The position numbers and the translations under genes were made by a program. From Kalaharituber pfeilii (lineage: Eukaryota; Ascomycota; Pezizomycetes; Pezizales; Pezizaceae), in assembly GCA_015179045.1 (NCBI GenBank), contig WHUZ01000010.1, positions 1,054,001-1,118,000 on the forward strand: 64,000 nt of DNA. Direction: 5' to 3'. Of this stretch, positions 35,832-45,499 are shown piece after piece (positions within the stretch are counted from its first letter, which is position 1; every line of letters begins with the position of its first letter). A model generated the notes under the pieces. It did not search any database and was not told the DNA's origin. It saw only the letters and a list, made by a program, of their open reading frames with translations.

Positions 35832-36415
35832 CTATGCAAGGGCAGACAAACCGATATAAATATTAAATCTGTCCTTCTTCTCCACTAGAGTTCCCTCTTC
35901 CCAAGGCAGCCCCAAAGCCGAGAGCAAACGATTTATATCCCCATCTGTCCAAACATTATTAGCATGGTATATTAGATGAGAAATATGGATACCGACCACC
36001 TAGCTCAGTTATTTCTCTTGGAGTTCTGGGAAACCCAGGTATTGGTTTATTATGTATACCCCTTAGTGGCTCCAGGCGAGCCGATGCCTCGTATATTCTC
36101 GCGTTATAAGTTCTGGCAAAATTGTTGAATTCACTGCCTTGATTAACAACCATCTAATGAATTTGGAAGAGATTAGATACTTACCACTTTATAAAAATCT
36201 CTACCAGTTGCTGGTGATTTCATGGTCTGGTTCATGGTTGCTTGCATAGCTGTGAACTGATCCTGAATCGTTCTAAACTGAGCGGCCATATTTTCCTGCA
36301 TCGTTCTCAACTGGGCAGCAAGATCGAGAACCGGCATGTTGGGAATTTTTCCGAGCTCGGCCACAACAGTGTTTACACCCTGCTCAAGTCGCTGGAAGTC
36401 TGGTTGGTTGTTCAT
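35832..36415 (-). CDS. small coiled-coil protein, function unknown
   Basis: Inferred minus-strand exons are 36415-36185, 36153-36000 and 35944-35832, giving 165 residues. The N-terminal half is a coiled coil (LDLAAQLRTMQENMAAQFRT, then IQDQFTAMQATMNQTM). The second exon reads EFNNFARTYNARIYEASARL, then EPLRGIHNKPIPGFPRTPRE. The last exon reads DGDINRLLSALGLPWEEGTL, then VEKKDRFNIYIGLSALA. The layout (helical N-terminus, LxPLxxxxxxxIPGFP motif, short helical tail with ALGLP) resembles a small protein type I associate with many fungal genomes and for which I know no function. The second intron (35945-35999, 55 nt) is ordinary with branch GCTAAT. The first (36154-36184) would be only 31 nt, but has GTAAGT, CTAAT and TTAG; if it is not an intron, the gene is broken there. 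Confidence 0.6.
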
Positions 36416-37607
36416 TGAATTTTGTGAATGTGAGTATGCTCCAATAACTAAGTAGCTCCTATCGAATAGTCAATAAATGAAATAACCTACAATGGGAACT
36501 GCTTGTGTACTCGTTGATTGTTCTTGTACTCTGTGTTCTTTCTTTTATTCAACCTAGTCTGGTTTGTTCGGCCCTGAGAGAGGAAGGGTAAAGTAAGCGT
36601 GCCTTTTAACTTGAGGCGACTTGTGTCTTGGCACTGGCACGAGTCGTCCAGACGATCGGTCCGCATAAGCCGCATAAGTTCGCAACAATCAGGCAGTGAA
36701 GTCTTGGGAATTAGGCTTGCATACACACTTACCCTAATCCCCCAGACATTTTACAGTCACCGTACTCATAAATTTCCTAGTAAGTCGTATTACTAATGTT
36801 TATTTTATGCGATTCCTCTTTAGATTTAAAAAGGAGCATGATTACTGATTAAGTTACCCGTAAATTTCAGGGTTCGTCCTCTATTATCCTCACTGTGGTA
36901 GTCTGGTTGCCAATGTGGGCTATCCGGTAGGATCGCGGCTAGCAGCTGAAGTAGCCTAAATGACACTGTAAGTAAAGTATAAGTATATGCAAATAGTAAA
37001 AGTAAATAGTAAATAATCTTAATTTATAATATGTAGGTTTTATATAATTTATGCAAGTTAGCCTGAAAACTCAGGAATTGACCCCCGGTACACTACAACC
37101 GAGAAGGTGATTGTGATGCAGTTGTGATGCTCTAGTAGCAGAATTGAGAGACGGAGTTTGAGAGAACCGTGGCAGCACCCACAACATCGCACTTGGATAG
37201 AATTTTTTTTTTTGAGCAGATAGAGGAGTGACTTGGCTTAATTTTCACGTTTCCTTGATGTAAATATCTTCAGAATTGAGTGTTGTGGGAATTTTACAGT
37301 TTAAGGGTCAGTTTTCCGGATTTCGGAAGGGAATTTTTCAGGATTTGGCAATAATAAATACATGGTTGCTAAGGCAACATATTTTTTTCCAACCCTGAAA
37401 AAAGTTCGGGGTCCCTCTAATATAACCAGACTAGGTATAGAACCAGTTGCTGATTAGTCTGCATGTTGATACTATGAGAGTTGCTCCTAATTGCATATTG
37501 AATTGGTACATTAAATTTATAAGTCGATTTAGGAGCCAATTTTTATTGACTTGACAAAGAGGTATAAAGGTTCTTCTTTAAGGTGACATAGCACATAACT
37601 TATTAAG
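36416..37607. other. intergenic, AT-rich
   Basis: No gene seen. AT-rich around 36960-37060. Confidence 0.5.
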
Positions 37608-38216
37608 GGTTATCAGCTTTGCGTCACGTAACCGTTACGTGAGGTTACATGACATAAGCAAATGCTCTGATTGGCTGATTTCGTAACGTGAGACAGCCGA
37701 TCTTCGTTACGCAACGTAACCATGATCACGTAGCCAAATCGTCGCGTTACGACCATAACCTTGCGTAACTTTGGGTAACGCCAAGGATATGCGCCTGGTT
37801 TTTAGCTGACTACAGGCACCTTTGACCGGTCTTTACCTAAATCAGCAACGCATGGATGCATATGCATAAGCACGTGCCTACCACTTCATAAGCATCCCCA
37901 ATCTACGCATGAAAGCTCTTCAGTTTCTACCATCATGAGCCAGCAAACGTCTGCTACAATCACAGCAAGTTCACAAGCTGTTACTCCATGCTCTGCTACC
38001 CCCTCTGGTATCTGAATTAAGTAGCAAAGATATGGCATGAGTCTCGATTGCTATCGTTCGATTTTGGCTCTCTCCGATATGCGGGGCATGTTGATGTTAC
38101 GGACGTGACGGTAACGTAGGTTACGCGGGGGACATCAGCGACCCTCCTCTCATTTGGGCTTAGCGGGTTGACAGGGGTTACCTAACGGAACGGAACGTAA
38201 CGCAAAGCTGATAACC
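37608..38216. mobile_element. MITE-like TIR element, 609 bp, rich in GTAACG motifs
   Basis: Terminal inverted repeats of 22 bp with one mismatch: GGTTATCAGCTTTGCGT plus CACGT at 37608-37629, and the reverse complement at 38195-38216. TATTAA lies within 2 bp of both ends (37601-37606 and 38219-38224) and may be the target duplication. The interior has no ORF of note, but many GTWACG/CGTWAC motifs in both orientations in the outer 150 bp on each side. Confidence 0.75.
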
Positions 38217-38257
38217 ACTATTAATAGGTCTCTCTTGATAGTACGGGATGCTGCTGT

Positions 38258-38329
38258 CGCTGCCCATTGACAAGGACTGCATCCTTGCACTTTGAAAGCA
38301 GCCTGTAGAATTCTAAGGAATGAGAATCT
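38258..38329 (+). repeat. dispersed repeat, copy 2
   Basis: Second copy of the repeat at 35525-35598, starting about 42 bp to the right of the 609-bp MITE-like element. Confidence 0.8.
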
Positions 38330-39949
38330 ATATATACTTTATTTTCGAGTTTATTCTCAAAGGCGTCACGGCAAATTTCTGCGTACTTCATATAGTAAAT
38401 CTGAGCTAGCATTTAGATACAAACCTCTGCTCCCTATGTAAACGTGGGGGTGACAGGTTAGAAAATCAAAGAGAAAAAAAAATAAAAATCGAAGATCGAA
38501 ATTGAATATTCACACGCCCCAGATCAAGAATGAATCCCCTGTAGCGTAGAAGGACGATATCATTTGAACCACTTGTACGTGAAATATGCAGCTCCGCATT
38601 TAAGGCCATACCCTAGTCGCATACAGCCACTTATAAGTAATGAAATGGTCAATATCATATCTGCGGAATTGCAGCCAAAATCCAGATGACACTGGATGGC
38701 TCAATAATTTGAAGTATAATGATATCGTGAGCTTGGTTGTTATCTTGCAGTCTTATACTGCTGTTTTCCATGTTTATGGTATATAATTGTGAGCAGCAAT
38801 ACAGCCGATTTGATAAATTTCAGATATAGTATCTCGAAGGCTAATGGGTAGTTCTGGCATTCATCAGCAACAATGCAAAAGAAGTGGTAATGCATGCATT
38901 ACATACAAGGTTCCATGCAAAAAACGCGAGAGATAGTTTGATTCATGATTTTCATTGCGTTGTATTTGCCCGGTAATTCCTTCAATGTCCGCATAGTATT
39001 GCTAGCCTCGTTAACGTCCCCTAGTACAGGTCAGCTAAGTACATGCTTGAGCCTTGAGAGTGGTATCCGAGATGCCATTGTTCATTTGAGTCTGATAGGA
39101 GCAAGATCATGGCAATCTCAAGTCGACAGAGGCCCGTCGGCCGGACATGCCAGGTTACAACATTACTGGCATGGCAGAAAGTACAGTTTTTTACTTGGTT
39201 CATATCATAATGTACCCATAGTTATGGTGCATATTGCCATTGATGCTGTAGTGTTACGGCTCCAAAAGTAATTGCACTAAATTTCGTTCATGTGTAGAGT
39301 TACAAAGTAAGGTTGCAGGCAGCTAAAGAACTCTAATTACTACGTTAGTCCGGTTACCTGGTTATCCTAACAACTTCAAGCCTTTGAATTTCCCTAAACT
39401 GGAATACAAGGAAAGTACTCCGTATCAACCAGACTTCTCCGTATAGCCAATTGTAGGCACAGTCTATTTGTATGTTGTGATGTATGCTTCAGTGCTCTAT
39501 TATACGTATGCGTTGAGATTACCGTATAGAGGTAAAACACAAACGCGCGCTAGTGTGGTCTTGGCAGAACTTCAGGCGCTATTAATCGCTCTTTGGTGCA
39601 ATATTGGTATTACTAAGTATAGGAATGCAGGGCTAATCTCTAGTAGTCTCATTCCAGGACGCTGCTAAAATCTCCAACTTCTCCATTATCTCTACTCTGT
39701 AATTGAGGTGGTAAACGCAGAGAATTATCACCCGCCAGACCAACAGACACTTGACTAGTGATGCTCGCTAGTCTTCTACGTAGCTCATATAGCTATTGTG
39801 CGACTGCGACACATTGCGCATTGCATTTTTGCGTCTTCCACCCGGTGACCCCGTATATCATTACTCGTATACTACCCTTTGGGCTATGACAAGATTAACT
39901 ACAAGATAAAGGAATAAAGATACACAGTAAAATAGCAAACCACGCTCTG
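38330..39949. other. intergenic, no gene seen
   Basis: Short frames only. Nothing recognisable. Confidence 0.5.
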
Positions 39950-40004
39950 TTCTCGTGCCCAGACTCTCTTATTTAAGCGTGCCAAGAGAGTCTGGGCACG
40001 AGAA
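39950..40004. repeat. perfect 21-bp hairpin with TTCTCGTGCCCAGACTCT arm
   Basis: Perfect inverted repeat of 21 bp, 39950-39970 against 39984-40004, with a 13-nt loop. A single arm recurs at 40129-40146, and related CTCGTGCCC hairpins occur at 40739-40789 and near 52036-52073. Confidence 0.9.
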
Positions 40005-41292
40005 ACAACCATGCTCCACATTCTGCCACAGGAAGGAATTAAAAAAAAAAAATTACCAAGTTTAAAAAAAAAAATTACCAAGTGATATCAATGAATCCAA
40101 CAGGCCTGGGCCAACTAGGCCAGTCCTGTTCTCGTGCCCAGACTCTGGCCAGTCCAGACTATTCAGGCCAGCCCAGGCTACTCAGGCAGGTTTAAGCCAA
40201 TTAAACGAATCCCTCCGTCCACAGCTATCCAGGTAAATCAAGGCCAACATTTACCAGATTGTTTGAGTATTTAAATGAGTAGAATCTTCCATATATCTGG
40301 AATTTTAAACAGCAGCGGTCTATGGCTTTAGTCAAGTATGTGTCACATACCTAAATCCTCACCATAGTCCACAGGGTGGCATAAAAGTAATGACATTAAA
40401 AAAAAAAAAAAGTATGTATCACACTTTATATTCAAGTATATATACTAACAAATATTTTAGAAATGACGGACCTTCCAGATGATACAACAGACGGGACTCA
40501 ATTCTTCAATAATGATACCTAATGGGCGACTGTCAATTACTGATGGTGGAAATATCCAGGACTATTAAAATCTAACAGTCTCCTAACGCAGCACTCAGAT
40601 CCTTCATATTATCAGTCTCCGTGGTAGTGAGGTTAGCATCACGGTAATTCGGGGATCAGCACGTGCCCTTGCGTAATACACGCGCACTGGCACTAAGAGG
40701 CTTGCCAAGACCGCCATAGCGCGCCCTTGTGTTTTACCTCTTAAGTGTAGTCTCGTGCCCGTAGCGGCTGGGCACGAAACTATCTTAAGTGAGTGAATAC
40801 AGCACAAATAGCAACGTGCACGTGCCAGTGCCCAGCATCGCTTCTCTTTGTTGCTTATGGAAGGCCTGAGCCCCTGGAGATCACCCACGCTGCACCTTGC
40901 ATCTTGTAGTGCAATGAGCACATTCAGTGTCCAGTTCATTTACTTCAGCCGCTTTCAACCAAACAACTGCGGACAGTTTCTCGCTTTAGCATCTTGATTT
41001 TGTTTTCCGTCAGGCTTGATCTCTGGGCTTCGTGGTGAGTTGTCCTATTGGCTACCTAGCAGCTGCCGCCACTCCCCACCACGTAGCCCCTGTCCATACT
41101 AGATATCAAGAACTGACACCTTTGAGTTTCATTACATCTAGTTCTCGGCGCGCAACATCAGGACGAGTGCACAGAACGCAAAAAAAAAAGGAAATAAAGA
41201 AAAAGGAAAGAAAAGAGTAGAACAAAAAGCAAGATAGCCATAGGTTTCTTCCCACCTCAGTTTCTCAAAGATAGCCTGCCGCGCAATCGAAA
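40005..41292. other. intergenic with hairpin-family repeats
   Basis: No gene seen. Holds a 24-bp direct duplication of an A-run plus TTACCAAGT at about 40038-40082, the single hairpin arm at 40129-40146 and the hairpin at 40739-40789. Confidence 0.5.
40739..40789. repeat. CTCGTGCCC-family hairpin
   Basis: CTTAAGTGTAGTCTCGTGCC pairs with GGGCACGAAACTATCTTAAG across a short loop (about 9 nt), with one mismatch and one indel. It shares TCTCGTGCCC with the 39950 hairpin. Confidence 0.75.
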
Positions 41293-41877
41293 ATGGATTC
41301 GACTGTCGCCTATAAAAATGATGAAAATTGCGAGTGGCCATGGAATCGCCCACAGAAACATTTCCGGAATCGAAGCAAGTGGCCGTCCAGACAGGAAAAA
41401 AAGGGCCCCGCAGACCGTAGAGAGTGGCGGCCAGGACGAAAGGCTGACGTTGGGACTGACTTTAAGGCTGATGCAGAAAAGCCTGTGGGTGCATCCCTCA
41501 ATAACCACACCGCCGCTTTGAATATGGCAGCTAAGTCCTCTGGTTGGGATGCAACGCCTTTGGATGGCCCGGATCCATGGGCTCTCCCTGCGGAGACTGT
41601 CATCCCTGCGCCCCAAGACGAATGGGTTGTTGAAGACCCAAACGCCCCGTTGAGGTTGACGTCGCTCAATCTTGCAACCTACTGCAATTCAGTAGATGAT
41701 TTCTTCGTCAAAGCAAAATCTTCACAGGAGTACCATGCGAATGAAAAGCGAAAAAAAATTACAGCCTGGGTGATGTCGGGTACAGAGGAGGAGAAGGTAC
41801 CAAATCTGAAGGGAAAGGGCGTCAGAAAATCTTGGGAGCCATTTCGTGTGCGCACTTACCCGGGGGCGTATTCATGA
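41293..41877 (+). CDS. hypothetical protein, 194 residues
   Basis: An ATG-initiated uninterrupted frame. It is hydrophilic and rich in Trp, Pro and Lys. The N-terminus is basic (NRPQKHFRNRSKWPSRQEKK); a middle with GWDATPLDGPDPWALPA may be linear-motif rich; the C-terminal half has RLTSLNLATYCNSVDDFFVK, which looks helical, and ends VRTYPGAYS. No signal peptide, membrane segment or known domain. A pyrimidine- and CCACC-containing leader precedes it, and the codon pattern looks coding. I do not recognise a family. Expression is unproven. Confidence 0.5.
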   Translation: MDSTVAYKNDENCEWPWNRPQKHFRNRSKWPSRQEKKGPADRREWRPGRKADVGTDFKADAEKPVGASLNNHTAALNMAAKSSGWDATPLDGPDPWALPAETVIPAPQDEWVVEDPNAPLRLTSLNLATYCNSVDDFFVKAKSSQEYHANEKRKKITAWVMSGTEEEKVPNLKGKGVRKSWEPFRVRTYPGAYS

Positions 41878-43632
41878 GTCCCCCGCTAAAAGGCTACTTG
41901 GAGGCCGCTTCAATTAGCTGTTGACGCGGGAAGCGAAGATATTGAATTGTTTTTTTTAGTCATGCAGGGTTTAAGCTGGCGTTTTTGATCTCTTATTTAC
42001 ATACGTATAAGTAAAATGCCGTTCCTTCAGCTGTGTGAGTTGCCTGCAGGCTGTTCCTGCTCGTCGCGAGTTATGTATCAACTGTATTTCTGGCGCTTCA
42101 AATCTAATTTGCTTGTCCTCAGATGCAAAGTGTGCACACTTGCTAGCCTGGCCTCGTGTCCCCGCATGTATTTATGCTGCTTGTACCGTGCTTTCTCGAG
42201 CGCGTTCTCCGCTGGCGGTACTACGACGGCTGACTAAGTCCGGGCCAGGGGGCTGGCCTATGGACGCAAGCCGGCCCGTCCGCGGGTGGGGGTAGTCTGG
42301 TTGGAGGGTGGGGGCCCGTACACGGAATGAACAGCCTCTGCAGCAATCCCTGTTGCTCGTCTCTCACTACTCCGCGCATCTTCCACCTCCCACCTCCCAC
42401 CTCCCACCTCCCACATTCCCTCCTACCGCCCGCAGATCGCCCACCAGCGGGATTCTCGCACCTTGCAACAGAAGCCCCATTGTGAGTGTGATGCGAACCA
42501 TCACTAACAACCCCCCATATGTGGTTACAGACTACCCCATATGCTCTCCTCAAGATAGTAGAACTCCTCGCATCGCAAGTGATTACCCCCTCCACTTAGT
42601 CAACATAATTTCCCGCTCGATGTGCTAATGCGGGTCTAACCTCCCCAATGCAATGGTGTGCCGCACCAGTCAGGAACCTGAAAGATCAAGATCGTCCCTC
42701 TTTTCGGATCCTCGCCCTTGGCCAATTTAACCACTACTTCAAAAGGGCCCGTTCAGCGGTGTGACAGCTTGACTACTCGACATATCGAACATTGTTTCAG
42801 ACTCGTCAAGGCCCCTGGCGTTGGAGTTTCCTTTCCTCTTTGTAATCTTGATCCTTATTATATGGGATTATGCTGCCCGCCGGATGGGAATACACATTGC
42901 GCTTTCTGAGTCTCCGGGCATGTATGGGCATGTATCAGCTCAGCACTTGCCGAGTCTCATCACTATGTTTTCTAGGATGCCTGGCAACGGCTCGCCAGGC
43001 CGACGCATGGTTGTGCCAGCGTGTACATTACATGCACTCTGTCATGTAGGTTACTTGGAAGTCATAGTCTGTGAGCTGTGACTTGATCGGGCTAGTTTTC
43101 CTGCAATCAAGGAAAATCAAGGCATTACCCAACCAACGGACCCATATTGTACGGGCTGGACTAGTTTAAGATATCAGGGTGTTAGCCGTGCACAATCCTA
43201 CGCTACTTGGAGCAGGTCTCACCAGTTCTTGGGCTTCCATTACGTCTTCATTCGACGAGACTAAGTGCTTGACTGGATCGACATTAAGAGGCAAGGGAGA
43301 CAAGTCCTGTGTTGGCGTCTCCGAAAGGTTGGGCACGCAGCAATTCTTACTGGGTCTCCCCTTCCTCGTTTTTGACCATGGGGTTGTCACCTTGCCATGG
43401 AGATCTATTAGAAGCTTAATTCATTACCTGGTATATGCCAACCAGGCTAATCTGATATCCAGTATATAACTGCCTCAAGATTTCTCACGGAATATCCACC
43501 CTCCTTCCCAGCTTCTACTCCGCCGCCCTCTTTCCCAGCTTCTACTCCACCGCCCCATCCTTTTAAAGCGCCTCGCCTTGCGGAATATCCACTGCCTACA
43601 AAGACTTTATATTTACCAGCTCGCGGGTTATT
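41878..43632. other. intergenic with CACCTCC tandem repeat
   Basis: No gene seen. CACCTCC repeats about four times at 42383-42413. A duplicated block containing CCCAGCTTCTACTCC occurs at about 43506-43556, in the leader of the next gene. Confidence 0.5.
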
Positions 43633-44985
43633 ATGGGAAACTTCGAATTCAGTCTTGCCGATGTGCTGAATGACATACTCAAGATCCAGAACGAACCTCT
43701 TGCACCTTTTGTCGATCGGGCCTGGCTGGCAAGCCGCCTTGATAGAGCACCCAAAGAGAAGGCCATTCGAGACTATTCGCAGCGCAAGCGTCCCATCAAC
43801 TTAAGCCAGACTGCGGTACAAGCGCTGCTAGATTGCGGTTTTTTTCATGAGAAGTCGCTTCGTCTCCTTCGGCAATCTATCAAAAACTCTGGATCTGAAA
43901 CTACAATCGACCACCATGTCGTTAAATCAGCATTCTTCCATATAGGAAAAGCTGTTGAGAAGTTCGCTAAGATACGGAGTAACGATGACTTCAAACTTTG
44001 CTTAGGTGATTTTGAATCATTAATGAATACTGTCTGCTTGTTCTTGACCATGCATTCGTCGACAGTGGACTGGGCAACCTTGTGCATGGACAAAATGAAG
44101 AAACAGAGACCTTCTTTGGTGAATGTACAACCGGTACCTGTTAAGGAGGATTTTAGTGACGCAGATATGGTGCTGAAAATGGTGGTTGACTCCTGCCAAA
44201 AGGCCATGAACTTGGTGGAGATGAACAAGAAGCTTGGGAAGCGTCAACCTTTGCGAAGGACGAAAATGGCCACCGGGGCAGTGAAGCCAAAAGCAAAGGC
44301 ACCTTCAGAGGAGATCATGCCAACGGGCCACAGTGAATTGATGGCTCCTTGTACACATAGCACACCTGAACAAACTCTCTATACAGCGACTGCATTTGGA
44401 AATCTGGGATCAGCTATTTACAATACGAGCTCTTATCTTCCAATGGCTACCGGTGCCCCAACACCGCCAGTAATTTCGCCCCTTCATTCTACAAGCACAG
44501 CGGCTAGCTCTCCAATCCGTAGTGTTAGCCCTTCTTATGAGTTCTCTTACTCCTCACCATCAACATCACCTGATATGCATACAACTTCGCTCGCTCCAAT
44601 GCGCCACTCCTCAACTACCTCAAGCACAGCGACAATTGGCAAAAAGCGAGCGCTATCAAGTGAAGAAGATGCTCCCGATTCCCTTCGTTCACAGCGCCGT
44701 ATGCGACTATCAAGCACTCCATCGCCAACTCCTTGCGTTCAGCTACCGTCCTTCACATATAACCCTCCAGTCACAACTTCGGAACTAATCTACACTCCAG
44801 AATTGTTATCTACCCCTCCACTATTGCATCAGGCCCCCTTGCCGGCGTATGATCCCCTGCTTACTTTTGCCGGGTTTTCATGGGATCCCAACGAAGCAGT
44901 AGACCTAACTCCTGTTGATGGATTCAAAGTCATGGATGTGGTGCAGATGCTGTCCAAGAACTACCTATACAGCTTCGAGAACTAG
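43633..44985 (+). CDS. hypothetical protein, 450 residues, probable nuclear protein
   Basis: A long single-exon frame with an ATG start and a CT-rich leader. Residues about 1-200 look folded and mainly helical, including KSAFFHIGKAVEKFAKIRS, then LMNTVCLFLTMHSSTVDWAT, then DMVLKMVVDSCQKAMNLVEM. Residues about 225-400 are Ser/Thr/Pro-rich and disordered, with a basic patch (GKKRALSSEEDAPDSLRSQR) that could be a nuclear signal. The last about 50 residues, LTFAGFSWDPNEAVDLTP, then VDGFKVMDVVQMLSKNYLYS, form a short conserved-looking acidic/hydrophobic tail. A folded N-terminus followed by a long low-complexity region fits a fungal regulatory protein, but I see no Zn2Cys6, bZIP, homeobox or other DNA-binding motif. 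Function unknown. Confidence 0.65.
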   Translation: MGNFEFSLADVLNDILKIQNEPLAPFVDRAWLASRLDRAPKEKAIRDYSQRKRPINLSQTAVQALLDCGFFHEKSLRLLRQSIKNSGSETTIDHHVVKSAFFHIGKAVEKFAKIRSNDDFKLCLGDFESLMNTVCLFLTMHSSTVDWATLCMDKMKKQRPSLVNVQPVPVKEDFSDADMVLKMVVDSCQKAMNLVEMNKKLGKRQPLRRTKMATGAVKPKAKAPSEEIMPTGHSELMAPCTHSTPEQTLYTATAFGNLGSAIYNTSSYLPMATGAPTPPVISPLHSTSTAASSPIRSVSPSYEFSYSSPSTSPDMHTTSLAPMRHSSTTSSTATIGKKRALSSEEDAPDSLRSQRRMRLSSTPSPTPCVQLPSFTYNPPVTTSELIYTPELLSTPPLLHQAPLPAYDPLLTFAGFSWDPNEAVDLTPVDGFKVMDVVQMLSKNYLYSFEN

Positions 44986-45497
44986 ACACCAGTTATTACC
45001 AGTGCAGGAATCTAAATGCAAAAGTTTTTCCTTACGAAGTTTTTCTTTGGCTTCAATATTCTTTTCGAAAATCTTGCTGTTCTCCTTTTTCCTATGGTTC
45101 CTTTCTTCTAATTGATTCCTACTTGTATAATGTAAGTGGCGTAATTCAACTTGCTTGTTCCTAGTTTCTTCGAAATTCGCCTGTTTGGGTCGGCCTTATT
45201 ATTTCTTTTGTTGATTATTTCGAGTATATATCACTGGTGTGAGAGGGAATATATGCGCGGAATTGTTCAGATTATCTTTTATTTCTTGCCTCCTTTCTTT
45301 CTTTTTTTTCTTTTTTCCTTTCTCGCTCCTTATTCCTTATTCAAGTACTGTACATAGCACCAGGGCTGATTTGTTACCTTGTAATTTTCTTAATTACAGA
45401 TAGGTCTGACGTCTTCACACTCTACAGCAGTGGCATACTTGTATATATACAAGTGTATCATACACTGGCGTTGCAAAGCCACTGTTGCAGGGCTGCT
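44986..45497. other. intergenic, T-rich 3' flank
   Basis: T-rich downstream sequence of the preceding gene, including a CTTGTATATATACAAG palindrome at about 45438-45453. No gene. Confidence 0.55.
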
Positions 45498-45499
45498 TA

